From: an uncultured Selenomonadaceae bacterium
GTDB taxonomy: Bacteria > Bacillota > Negativicutes > Selenomonadales > Selenomonadaceae
Assembly (NCBI GenBank): GCA_905233325.1
Contig: CAJODU010000026.1
Span: 1-17,233, forward strand
Length of the DNA stretch: 17,233 bases
Reading direction: 5' to 3'
This document shows, in pieces, positions 1-7,886 of the stretch. Under the pieces are notes generated by a model. It was not told where the DNA came from. It saw nothing but the letters and a program-made list of their open reading frames with translations, and did no database searches. The number at the start of each line of letters is the position of its first letter. Position 1 is the first letter of the stretch. The translations under genes were made by a program, and so were the position numbers.

Positions 1-162
1 CTGGAGGAGGCGGGAACCAATGTCGAAGATGCGGCTGCAACTCACCTGGTACAACAAGGATATGGCCCTGATTCCGACAGAGGCGGGCAGGTACGGATAA
101 AGAGCTTTATAAGCGGTAATCGTGGTGAAACAGTTATTTACAGATTGGAGAAGACCCAATGA
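1..162 (+). CDS. C-terminal end of an unrecognised protein (partial)
   Basis: Frame 1 is open from the window edge to a TGA at 160-162 and encodes the last 53 residues of a protein that begins outside the window. The fragment contains GYGPDSDRGGQVRIKSF and ends in YRLEKTQ. I do not recognise the family. It is treated as coding because its stop overlaps the start of the next gene in an ATGA arrangement (ATG at 159-161), which is typical of translationally coupled operon partners, and because its composition matches the peptidase gene that follows. No membrane segment or known motif is visible in this short piece. Confidence 0.6.
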   Translation: MEEAGTNVEDAAATHLVQQGYGPDSDRGGQVRIKSFISGNRGETVIYRLEKTQ

Positions 163-503
163 AAAAGATTCAGTTGGATACCTTTATGGACTTTCGGATG
201 CTTTCATCCCTGACTTACTCCCCGGACGGCAGTAAATTGGCATATATACTGACCGGGATCGATCGCGAGAAGAAAGAATATATAAGCCGCCTGCGTCTGC
301 GTGTGGGGGATGCTGATCGCCTCATGGTAAGCGACGGAAAGATTGGTGAATTCTTCTTTGAGGATGATGAGCATATTCTGTTCGCGACGGACAGGCGTGA
401 TGAGAAGAAAAAGGATGATGACGAGGAGAAAGGTGCGTCCACCGTGTTGTATCGTCTCCCGCTTACCGGCGGAGAGGCTTGCCGTGATACCGTTGCTCTT
501 TAG
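159..503 (+). pseudogene. S9-family peptidase, N-terminal fragment cut by a sequence junction
   Basis: ATG at 159 is preceded by GGAGAAG with good spacing and overlaps the upstream stop. The first ~107 residues look like the start of a prolyl-oligopeptidase-type (S9) peptidase: an LDTF-DFR opening, a beta-propeller strand signature YSPDGSKLAY, then FFFEDDEHILFATDRRD and an acidic/lysine loop ending LYRLPLTGGEA. S9 peptidases of this type are usually about 600-700 residues, with the catalytic Ser-Asp-His in the C-terminal half; none of that is present here. After GGEA the frame runs into antisense of comEC and stops at 503, so the real gene ends at about 470-490. It is either truncated by a genuine rearrangement or is half of an assembly chimera. 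The substrate cannot be inferred. Confidence 0.6.
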
Positions 504-1046
504 CATTGTCACAAGATCAAGCTGCCCCGGATTGTTGTAGTTGATAGGTTTTCGGACGTTACCATAGGCTGAGATTTTGTATCCGATCAGTGCCGTCGGA
601 ATGGCGTTTTGATTTTTGTATTTTGCGTTGATGTATAAGCCGCCGGTGGCAGGTACTTCCTTTTGCGATCTGGTGATTGATTCAACGTCAACGGTGTAGA
701 GGACTGAGTAACTGTCGTCAGCATTGAGACGGACTCTCGGCTGCTCTCTGATTGTGCCGGTGACTCTCACATCATCACCCGCAAAGTTGGAAATATCATT
801 AGACGGCAGATTATCAACCGCTTGATACCTCATCACACCCAGCATGAAGAATATCAAGCAGAAGGGTATAAATGTTACTCTGCTTTCACGTCTGAGCAAT
901 ACAATAGCCGCAACGACGGAAGTCAACGTGACGGCTGTGATGATTGTTGATGATATGGAATAAATCGACGCAACAAAAATACCTGCTGCTACAAGTGCAA
1001 GCAGGCAGTTCAGAAAAATTTCTTGTTGTTGCCCCTTCTCCAACAT
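204..1046 (-). pseudogene. comEC: ComEC N-terminal fragment (DNA-uptake channel protein), truncated
   Basis: ComEC forms the inner-membrane channel that carries single-stranded DNA into the cell during natural transformation. The genuine part runs from 1046 to about 480. After a short cytosolic start it has two or three hydrophobic segments (around LLALVAAGIFVASIYSI and FCLIFFMLGVM), then the DUF4131-like beta domain with GDDVRVTGTIREQPRVR and NYNNPGQLDL. The channel and metallo-beta-lactamase-like domains of a full-length protein (commonly about 700-800 residues) are missing. From about 480 down to the stop at 204 the frame only reads antisense of the peptidase gene. ATG at 1046 is chosen because GAGGTAAG lies just upstream; it sits 13 bases after the lysC stop, so co-transcription with lysC is likely. 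Confidence 0.6.
470..490. other. Junction joining a plus-strand peptidase gene head-on to a minus-strand comEC gene
   Basis: Left of this point the plus strand reads as an S9 peptidase. Right of it the minus strand reads as the start of ComEC. The short stretch around GGCGGAGAGGCT can be read sensibly both ways (GGEA on plus, SLSA on minus), so the exact breakpoint is blurred to about 20 bases. Neither gene continues past it. No insertion sequence, target duplication or terminal repeat is visible at the junction. Confidence 0.55.
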
Positions 1047-1059
1047 TCTTACCTCTACA

Positions 1060-1545
1060 TCAGTTTGGGAAAAATTCTTCATGAATGGCGTTGACGGCAT
1101 CTTTGATCTGTGAACCCTTGATAAGGCAGGAGACACTGATCTCCGAAGTGCTGATTATGTCAATGTTGACATTCGCCTTCGCCAGAGCACCGAACATTCT
1201 TGCCGCTATACCCGGTGAACCAAGCATACCGGCACCGACTATTGAGACTTTTGCAACGTCCTCCTCAAAAACTGCGGAAACGGCATTAAGTTTAACGACA
1301 ACTTCATCAATAACCTTCTTTGCTTCGGGAAGATCGCTGGAGGCAATGGTAAAGACCATATCGGTGATATTTTTTTCGATATTTCTGATACTTTGAACAA
1401 TCATATCAACGTCAATATTCGCACCGGCGAGGGCTGAAAAGATCGTATGTGCAATACCCGGCTGATTCGGCACGCCAAGCACAGCAATCTTCGCCACTTT
1501 TTCGTCATGTGTTACTCCTCTAATCTCAAATGGTCTATCCTCCAT
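1060..1545 (-). CDS. lysC: Aspartokinase beta subunit from an in-frame internal start
   Basis: Within lysC an ATG at 1545 (residue M250 of the alpha chain) is preceded by AGGGAGGA at 1553-1560, seven bases upstream. This is a near-perfect Shine-Dalgarno sequence in the middle of a coding region. Translation from it would give a 161-residue protein containing only the two ACT domains. In Bacillus subtilis lysC an internal in-frame start yields a regulatory beta subunit of very similar size that assembles as alpha2beta2. The sequence feature is seen directly; the expression of a separate beta chain is inferred by analogy. Confidence 0.6.
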   Translation of the reverse strand: MEDRPFEIRGVTHDEKVAKIAVLGVPNQPGIAHTIFSALAGANIDVDMIVQSIRNIEKNITDMVFTIASSDLPEAKKVIDEVVVKLNAVSAVFEEDVAKVSIVGAGMLGSPGIAARMFGALAKANVNIDIISTSEISVSCLIKGSQIKDAVNAIHEEFFPN

Positions 1546-2292
1546 AGTATAATCCTCCCTAATAATAGTTCCGTTTGTGTTTGTGAAAGTCGAACGTACA
1601 TGAATTGGAATGTTGTAGAACTTGCCCATCTCAACTGAACGCGGCTGCATAACACCGGCTCCAAGCCTTGCCATTTCCAGCATTTCGTAGTAGGTTATCT
1701 CCTTCATCTTGTGAGAGTTTTTGACGATTCGCGGGTCAGCGGTGTAGATGCCGTCAACATCAGTGAAAATCTCGCAAGTATCCGCCTTCAATGCTCCGGC
1801 GATTGCAACGGCAGAAGTATCAGAGCCGCCGCGACCGAGAGTTACAGGATCGCCGAATTTGTCAATACCTTGAAAGCCGGCAACAACGACAATATTGCCC
1901 TTGTTGAGTTCCTCATGGACTCGCTTGGGTTCAACGCCGAGGATTCTGCCCTTGGTGTGCACAGAGGAGGCACGCATACCGATCATTGCACCTGTCATTG
2001 AGATGGCGGGCTGTCCGAGTTTTTGAAACGCCATAGCCAAAAGTGCAATCGACACTTGCTCGCCTGTCGTCAAGAGCATATCCATTTCGCGTGAATACAT
2101 AGCCTTGTAAGGGTGCTCATCTATTCCCTCAGCAAGACTGATCAGATCATCAGTGGTGTCACCCATCGCCGAAACAACAACCACAATTTTATCTTCAGGC
2201 TTTTTATCAGCCAGAACTCTCTTGGCTACATTCATGATTTTTTCGGTTGATGCGACGGAGCTGCCACCAAACTTTTTAACGATAAGAGCCAA
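1060..2292 (-). CDS. lysC: Aspartate kinase (alpha subunit, Gram-positive type)
   Basis: Phosphorylates aspartate with ATP, the first step to lysine, threonine, methionine and diaminopimelate. The 410-residue product opens with the classic ALIVKKFGGSSVA nucleotide-binding motif (GGSS at 9-12). It has LGRGGSDTSA at about 152-161 and TDVDGIYTADPRIV at 177-190 of the kinase domain, then two ACT regulatory domains: about 268-340 (with DVDMIVQS) and about 348-410 (with SIVGAGMLGSPGIAARMF). The start is a TTG at 2292 rather than an upstream ATG at 2337: AGGAGG sits 9 bases before the TTG, and translation from there gives the family's standard N-terminus. A promoter lies at 2336-2364. The arrangement of kinase plus tandem ACT domains, with an internal ribosome binding site, matches Bacillus-type aspartokinase II. 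Feedback control by lysine is likely but not proven here. Confidence 0.95.
   Translation of the reverse strand: MALIVKKFGGSSVASTEKIMNVAKRVLADKKPEDKIVVVVSAMGDTTDDLISLAEGIDEHPYKAMYSREMDMLLTTGEQVSIALLAMAFQKLGQPAISMTGAMIGMRASSVHTKGRILGVEPKRVHEELNKGNIVVVAGFQGIDKFGDPVTLGRGGSDTSAVAIAGALKADTCEIFTDVDGIYTADPRIVKNSHKMKEITYYEMLEMARLGAGVMQPRSVEMGKFYNIPIHVRSTFTNTNGTIIREDYTMEDRPFEIRGVTHDEKVAKIAVLGVPNQPGIAHTIFSALAGANIDVDMIVQSIRNIEKNITDMVFTIASSDLPEAKKVIDEVVVKLNAVSAVFEEDVAKVSIVGAGMLGSPGIAARMFGALAKANVNIDIISTSEISVSCLIKGSQIKDAVNAIHEEFFPN
1553..1560 (-). promoter_or_regulatory. Internal ribosome binding site in lysC
   Basis: AGGGAGGA on the minus strand, 7 bases before the in-frame ATG at 1545. It is stronger than the site used by the full-length gene and decides the proposed beta-subunit start. 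Confidence 0.6.
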
Positions 2293-2335
2293 TTTATCAT
2301 TCCTCCTATTCAGTATAATTTCATCTTTTGAGTTC

Positions 2336-2364
2336 ATTTTAGCAAATTATATTTGCAAAGTCAA
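2336..2364 (-). promoter_or_regulatory. Sigma-A-type promoter for lysC-comEC
   Basis: On the minus strand TTGACT (2359-2364) is followed by a 17-base spacer and TAAAAT (2336-2341), a close match to the housekeeping consensus. Transcription would begin near 2329, leaving a leader of about 35 bases before the TTG start at 2292. It lies between the GT41 gene stop and lysC, so lysC has its own promoter even though no terminator separates it from the glycosyltransferase operon. Confidence 0.75.
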
Positions 2365-2389
2365 AGGAAAATTTTGCGGAATGATATAA

Positions 2390-5300
2390 TCATTGATTCG
2401 CTTGGAATTGCCTGATTATTTGCTCATAGCACTGCTCCAAAATGTTTGTGTAGTGCCGTGGCTGGACATTGTTGGTGTTTTGAATCCTTGAACGAAGTTC
2501 TTGGTGAAGTATATTGAGTGCCTCTTTATCATTTGCAAGCCCGACTGCACGGTCTATATACAGATTGCCATTATTGACAGCGAAGTCTCCAAGCCCGATA
2601 TTTTGCAGAATCGACAAGCCGTAGCGGCTGTCACGCCTTTCATCATAGAAACTGACAACCGGCACCCCCATAAACAGAGAATCAAATATAGTCATGGCAT
2701 CAGAACGCGGGAAAGTATCAAGCATAATATCAACAGACAGATAATCAGTGAGATAATCCATAGTAACGGGCTTGAAGGTGATGGCGTCCATATTAAAGCC
2801 CAGATTTTTCATTCGATTGTAAGCTGAATCGACAAGAGAATCACTGCTGAACTCATCAGCCCTGATAACGAGTCTCGAATCTGGAACGCGGTTTAAAATC
2901 TCTTTCCAGACTGCCAGCATATCGTCGCCTATCTTGTTGTAGCTGTGGAAGGCTCCAAAGGTTACATAGCCTTTTTCGATAGCCGGTGCAGGGACAGGTT
3001 GCGGTGCCTCACTGTTGCTGGCGTAGCAGAATTGGCAGGGCATATAGATGAAGGTCTCTTTGAAGAAACGGTCGTGCTGCTCCGGCGGATCTGTCTGCTT
3101 GTCAGTGATGAAGTAGGTTATAGTGTCAAGTCCGCTCGTCGCCGTTGCGCCTATACCTGAAATCTGAACAGGTGCGGGTCTGTAAGCAAACACCGGCAGG
3201 GCAGTCTCGGCACCGTGGCCGGAAAGATCAACCAAAATATCAATCTGATCTTCACGAATCTTGGCGGCAAGCTGTTTCGTCGTTAAATCCTTAACACGCT
3301 GAAAATGCTCCACAGCAGGTTCTATAGCCTTAGTGAAGGGATCATCGGCAGGGTTGAGGGAGTAGCAGGTAACTTCAAACCTGTTCTTGTTTTGACAGGC
3401 AAGTATACCATAGATGAAGGAGAAATACTCGCTCTTTCTGAAATAAGGCGACACATAGCCAACTTTGATACGTCTTTCACCGTTAAGTATACTGTTGAAA
3501 CCGTTGAATTGAGTATATGGCTGTACATTCGCGAAGAGTTTTTGATATTCAAAGCTGTTGGTTGCAAGGTTTTCTGTAGATATGCTGAGATGTGTCAAGG
3601 CGTTGAGTGCCTTATTAAAAAGTTTCGCTCTCTCACCCTGCTCTTCAGCAAGATTTATTGCTTGATTGTAGCTGTCAACGGAATTTGAGATATTGCCGTT
3701 AATCAGTGCGATCTCACCGCGGAGGCTGTAATAACGTTTTATAAAATCTTTATCTGTTTCCGCGTTGAGGTATTTTTCGACTTTGCAAATACTTTCGTAA
3801 GCACCGGCATAATCTTCAATATTCTGTTGAGCTTTCGCGAGAAGAAGATATATTTCTGCAGAATGTTCACTCTCGACTTCTGCCGCCTTAGACAGCCAGT
3901 ACTTCGTGCGTTTGACGTTGACGGGATTTTTAATTATACCTTCGTGAAAGCCTTCCTCATAACCTATATACTCTAAGCCACGTTGATAATATTTTTCAAT
4001 GTCCGCAGAAGTCGGCTCCGGCTCATCTTGAGGGAAGTCAGGCAACTCTTCGCCATTAGTCCAGGCATTCCAGATTTTTTCGTAAGCTGTCTCAATCTCC
4101 GCCATGTAGATGGTGTCGTCCATGATAGGAGACTGCCTCATTCTGCGCCTCAATGTCAAATGATATTCTCTGATCTGATCCCAATCGTTAGCAAGATCTA
4201 TCGCCTTTTGAATGTACTCTTCTTCAGAATAAGTGCAGAGTTCATCAAGCCCCATATTATGCAGCAGAGAGTAGCCAAAACGGCCGTTGTGCCTCTCACC
4301 GACGAGAGTGATAACGGGAATACCCATGTAAAGTGCATCGCAAGTAGTACCGCCGCCTGGATATGGGAAAGTATCGAGGGCAATATCACTGAGCTCATAC
4401 TTTTGGAGATATTCCTGCTCGTCCGGCTCAATGATAACACGTTCAAGCGGCAGACCTGCCTTTGTCATACGATCCTTGGCGTCGTTGATACCATATTCCG
4501 TTCTGAAAGCCTTACCCTTGAGGAAGAGCTTGGAATTGGGGACAGAGTTAATGATCTTGCCCCAAGCCCTCAACGTCTCATCAGTTACTTTAGCGAAGTT
4601 GTTGAAACTGACGAAAGTTATATAACCGTTCTTGGTGCAGGGTGCCGGTGCTATATTTTTGGGTGCATCGTGCCACATGTAGCAGAAGTGACTGTGCTGC
4701 AGTCTCAATATCTTTTCACTGAAGTATTTGTCGTTGAGACCGACGGGATCGGTAAACTTATCGCAGAGGAAGTAATCAATCGTCTTGAGGCCGGTGGAGT
4801 TAAACCAGCCTATCGCAGAGATACAAACAGGAGCAGGTTTGAAGGACATAACCTGCAGGACATTGTTGGCAGTGTGGCCGGAGAGATCAACCAAAATATC
4901 AATCTCATCATTTTTGATTTTTTGAGCGGCTTGATGTGGACCGTCAAAGAGAATATTTTTCCAGCCGTCGACGTTTGCTTTAAACTCTAAGGAAGCGTTA
5001 TCCTCCATACATTTCGGATAGCAGTAGACTTCAAATTTGTTTTTATCATAGCTTTTATAGAAGGCATAGCTGAAGAAGGCAACGACATGGCGGCGAATAT
5101 CCGGCGATATATATCCTATGCGAATCTTGTCATGCTTAGGGTGAGTAAGCCTGTCGAATTGGAATATCTTGCGGCCTTTGAAAATGTCATTATACTTGCA
5201 AATGGCGTCGAAGAGATCTTCACGACTGATATTGACATTGTGCAGGGAGAAGAGGTAGTTGCTGTAGTCATCACACTTGATGTTGAAGAGGTATTTGTAA

Positions 5301-5794
5301 GTATCGGGATCGTTGACATATGGCGAAATATCATTCATTGAGCTCTTATAGTAATGCTCAATACTCTTCGGAGCGTCTCCAACATAACGATAGGCGTGTC
5401 CCAAGATATTATGTATCATCATTATAGTCAATAGAGAGGAACCGGGGATTTCAAGAGCCTCTTCAGCATATTTGATACAGCCTTCATAATCGTGCCTCAG
5501 ATCAAAGACGCGGGACTTCAAAAACATTCTGTAGCCGGAAGGCGGAAAGTGATCTTCCATATATTGTGAGGCCTCAGCAGCCCGCTCCACTTCATTCAAA
5601 TCAACAAATATGGAGGTTACCTTCTCCATCGGATAGGACTCATTAGGCTTGAGTGCCAGAATGTTATCTGCAAGCTCTATCGTCCTTGGGCGGTCATGCT
5701 GCCTCATATGAACATCTAAAAGTTCTTCCAGAAGTTTTTCAATATTTTTTTTCTTTCTTTCCATATCTTTTTTTGTGACTTTAATTTTCCGCAT
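2390..5794 (-). CDS. Double OGT-like (GT41/SPINDLY family) glycosyltransferase with TPR regions
   Basis: A 1134-residue protein made of two homologous halves offset by about 552 residues. Each half is a helical TPR-like region (about 15-200 and 595-765) followed by a GT41 domain (about 223-575 and 775-1130). GT41 enzymes transfer a sugar, usually GlcNAc, from a UDP-sugar to Ser/Thr of proteins. Half 1 keeps the hallmark residues: GYISPDIRRHVV with H236, LVDLSGH at 301-307, K402, and the donor-site loop DTFPYPGGGTTCD at 474-486. Half 2 keeps LVDLSGH and K954, but has S788 and Y784 in place of H236 and D232, and DAMTIFD in place of GGGTTCD, so it may not be catalytic. ATG at 5794 has GGAGGA upstream and overlaps the preceding gene by 14 bases. 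No signal peptide; cytoplasmic. The acceptor is unknown. Confidence 0.88.
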   Translation of the reverse strand: MRKIKVTKKDMERKKKNIEKLLEELLDVHMRQHDRPRTIELADNILALKPNESYPMEKVTSIFVDLNEVERAAEASQYMEDHFPPSGYRMFLKSRVFDLRHDYEGCIKYAEEALEIPGSSLLTIMMIHNILGHAYRYVGDAPKSIEHYYKSSMNDISPYVNDPDTYKYLFNIKCDDYSNYLFSLHNVNISREDLFDAICKYNDIFKGRKIFQFDRLTHPKHDKIRIGYISPDIRRHVVAFFSYAFYKSYDKNKFEVYCYPKCMEDNASLEFKANVDGWKNILFDGPHQAAQKIKNDEIDILVDLSGHTANNVLQVMSFKPAPVCISAIGWFNSTGLKTIDYFLCDKFTDPVGLNDKYFSEKILRLQHSHFCYMWHDAPKNIAPAPCTKNGYITFVSFNNFAKVTDETLRAWGKIINSVPNSKLFLKGKAFRTEYGINDAKDRMTKAGLPLERVIIEPDEQEYLQKYELSDIALDTFPYPGGGTTCDALYMGIPVITLVGERHNGRFGYSLLHNMGLDELCTYSEEEYIQKAIDLANDWDQIREYHLTLRRRMRQSPIMDDTIYMAEIETAYEKIWNAWTNGEELPDFPQDEPEPTSADIEKYYQRGLEYIGYEEGFHEGIIKNPVNVKRTKYWLSKAAEVESEHSAEIYLLLAKAQQNIEDYAGAYESICKVEKYLNAETDKDFIKRYYSLRGEIALINGNISNSVDSYNQAINLAEEQGERAKLFNKALNALTHLSISTENLATNSFEYQKLFANVQPYTQFNGFNSILNGERRIKVGYVSPYFRKSEYFSFIYGILACQNKNRFEVTCYSLNPADDPFTKAIEPAVEHFQRVKDLTTKQLAAKIREDQIDILVDLSGHGAETALPVFAYRPAPVQISGIGATATSGLDTITYFITDKQTDPPEQHDRFFKETFIYMPCQFCYASNSEAPQPVPAPAIEKGYVTFGAFHSYNKIGDDMLAVWKEILNRVPDSRLVIRADEFSSDSLVDSAYNRMKNLGFNMDAITFKPVTMDYLTDYLSVDIMLDTFPRSDAMTIFDSLFMGVPVVSFYDERRDSRYGLSILQNIGLGDFAVNNGNLYIDRAVGLANDKEALNILHQELRSRIQNTNNVQPRHYTNILEQCYEQIIRQFQANQ

Positions 5795-7886
5795 TTAATT
5801 TCGTCCTCCATAGTTCTACACGTTTTTTTGCTGTCTCAGCCATCTTTTGAGTGAACATAGTAGGCTCAAGACTGTCATATGAGGCAAATTTCTTGAAAGC
5901 CGTTTCCATTTCCTCTATCGCCTCAGCATATCTCTTTAAAGAGGCAAGGCACTCGGCGTGTTCGGCATAAAATTCAGGCGTTTCGGGAAAGTCCTTGGTT
6001 GCTCTGACTATAAATTTCAATCTGTCGTCCATACGTTTAGGATTTCTTGCCAGAATACTGAGAAGTATTCTGTACGAAGAACTTGCAAAAGTTGTCTCAC
6101 GCCGACCGCCGTCAATATCCATTATAGCATATTTTTCGGCATTTGCATAATCCTCAAGACCGTTGTAGCATTGAGCAATATAACCATAGATTTTTTCAGG
6201 GTGATCAGTCAATTTCAGCTCGGCAAGGAGCAATCCGAGATTTCGCCTTGCCTTGTCAGCGTTGACACCTGCAGAGTAGCCGGTGTGATAGAGTTCCAAC
6301 TTATTCGTAGGAACCAGAGATACTTTATCAATAGTTCCGCCGCCGCTCTTTCGCAACTCCTCATGTATCCTGCCGACAAATCGCCATTCCTTGACATTCC
6401 TGTACATTCTCAAAATATAGGTTGTATCTAATACTTTATTATCTTTGTCAACATCAATATTCACCAGATTGACAAGGAGTCCGTTTTTGCCGAGTTTATC
6501 AGCCTGCTCAATGACCTGCCTCACATTTTTGGCAGTCTTTTCGGAGAAATATTCATCAGCGTCAAGGAAGATTATCCAGTCACCTGTGGCGTTGTCAAGA
6601 GCCATATTCCTCGGCGTAGAGAAATCATTATTCCACGGCGATTCAAAAACTTTAGCACCATAATTTTTGGCAACTTCAATGGTATTATCTGTGGAGCCGG
6701 TATCAACGACGACTATTTCATCAATCTGCCCCTTTAAACTGTCAAGCGATCTCGGAAGGTTATTTTCTTCATTTTTCACTATATAGCACACGGATATTTT
6801 TAAATTTGAATTTTTATGTGAGCCCAGTTTTTTTGAAGGTTTCAATTTCCTCATCTCTGCAAGTTTCCTTTCTATTTCTGCAAGTAAATCTCCGGCTAAT
6901 GCTATCAAGCCGGATTTTTTGTCGGCGTTTTTTAAAGTGACTCTTATATCTTGAGCTGCCTCCTCATACCGCTGCAAGTAATTGAGTAACATTCCGCGCT
7001 CAATTCGGAACTCAGGATCATTGGGAAAGTTTTTGACGGCCTCATTCAGCAACCCCATCATTTCACTGATTGAAACATTTAACTTGCGCATTACAAAAGA
7101 AGTTTTGCGGTAGAAAATGGCAAGCCCCGTCACAGGACGCGAGTCGGTTTTAAGTATCTCCTTGGCATGATAGAGTGTCTTATCATAATCACCAAGTGCA
7201 AAGTAACAATCAACAAGAGCGATATGGTGGCGAAGCTGTATTCCTTCCTTATCTATCTCTGTTTGAAGGATTGCAAGATTGCGGCGAAGTTTACTTTCAG
7301 CTTTATTTGCACTGTAGCCGGTGTGATAGAGTATCAGATCGTCACCTGCCATCTTGTAGTTAAAGCCGCCGCCGTTTATATTTTCGACATTCTCGTGAAT
7401 TAATCCTCTATATCTCAGGTGAGCAACATTTTGGAAGGCACGGAGATAGTAGTCGCGGTTGATCTCTTTGCCGCCGTTGTCCTCGTCAATGTCAATTCTC
7501 ATCACAAAGATCGCCTCAGAATTTGACAGTTTTTCTATAGCACGGCGGACTTTGGCGGGGTTTATAAAAAACTCGTCGGCGTCAATGAAGATTATATAAT
7601 CGCCGCTTGCGTTGTCAATGGCAAGATTCCTCGGCGTGGAGAAGTCGTCCTTCCACGTCGTCGGAATGACTTTAGCCCCATAATTCTTGGCAACTTCGAC
7701 GGTATTATCAGTGGAGCCGGTGTCAACGACGACTATTTCATCAACCGCTGATTTAAGGCTTTCAATGGAGCGTGGAAGAGTTTTCTCTTCATTCTTAACG
7801 ATATAACAGGCAGAAATCTTAAATTTTGGTGCAGATTCTGATTTTGATTTAAGTATCGGCTTTTTTGATGATTTAATCTTTCGCAT
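5781..7886 (-). CDS. Double GT2 glycosyltransferase with TPR regions (fusion of two operon genes)
   Basis: A 701-residue protein with two complete GT2 modules of the WaaE/SunS-like kind (cd02511-type). Module 1: KNEE at 31-34, VVDTGSTD at 53-60, DDFSTPRN at 80-87, catalytic metal motif DADEFF at 102-107, YHTGYS at 187-192, TPR-like helices to about 340. Module 2: KNEE 371-374, VVDTGSTD 393-400, DFSTPRN 421-427, DADEYF 442-447, YHTGYS 533-538, TPR-like helices to the end. At residue 345 the sequence reads MRKLKPSKK, the same leader that starts the neighbouring single-module genes, so the protein is a relic fusion of two formerly separate genes. ATG at 7886 follows AAGGTGAAGG. Both ends overlap the adjacent genes by 14 bases. 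Probably a cytoplasmic transferase adding sugars from nucleotide-sugar donors to a protein or glycan; substrate unknown. Confidence 0.9.
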   Translation of the reverse strand: MRKIKSSKKPILKSKSESAPKFKISACYIVKNEEKTLPRSIESLKSAVDEIVVVDTGSTDNTVEVAKNYGAKVIPTTWKDDFSTPRNLAIDNASGDYIIFIDADEFFINPAKVRRAIEKLSNSEAIFVMRIDIDEDNGGKEINRDYYLRAFQNVAHLRYRGLIHENVENINGGGFNYKMAGDDLILYHTGYSANKAESKLRRNLAILQTEIDKEGIQLRHHIALVDCYFALGDYDKTLYHAKEILKTDSRPVTGLAIFYRKTSFVMRKLNVSISEMMGLLNEAVKNFPNDPEFRIERGMLLNYLQRYEEAAQDIRVTLKNADKKSGLIALAGDLLAEIERKLAEMRKLKPSKKLGSHKNSNLKISVCYIVKNEENNLPRSLDSLKGQIDEIVVVDTGSTDNTIEVAKNYGAKVFESPWNNDFSTPRNMALDNATGDWIIFLDADEYFSEKTAKNVRQVIEQADKLGKNGLLVNLVNIDVDKDNKVLDTTYILRMYRNVKEWRFVGRIHEELRKSGGGTIDKVSLVPTNKLELYHTGYSAGVNADKARRNLGLLLAELKLTDHPEKIYGYIAQCYNGLEDYANAEKYAIMDIDGGRRETTFASSSYRILLSILARNPKRMDDRLKFIVRATKDFPETPEFYAEHAECLASLKRYAEAIEEMETAFKKFASYDSLEPTMFTQKMAETAKKRVELWRTKLNAEN

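Noticed and set aside
2365..2400. Possible terminator after the GT41 gene (AATGAT/ATCATT hairpin)
   Set aside because: Six-base AT-only stem with three-base loop and no following T run; too weak to call.
3983..4990. 335-aa plus-strand open frame inside the GT41 gene
   Set aside because: It is antisense to a strongly conserved double GT41 protein, lacks a recognisable domain, and has no ribosome site; shadow of a real gene.
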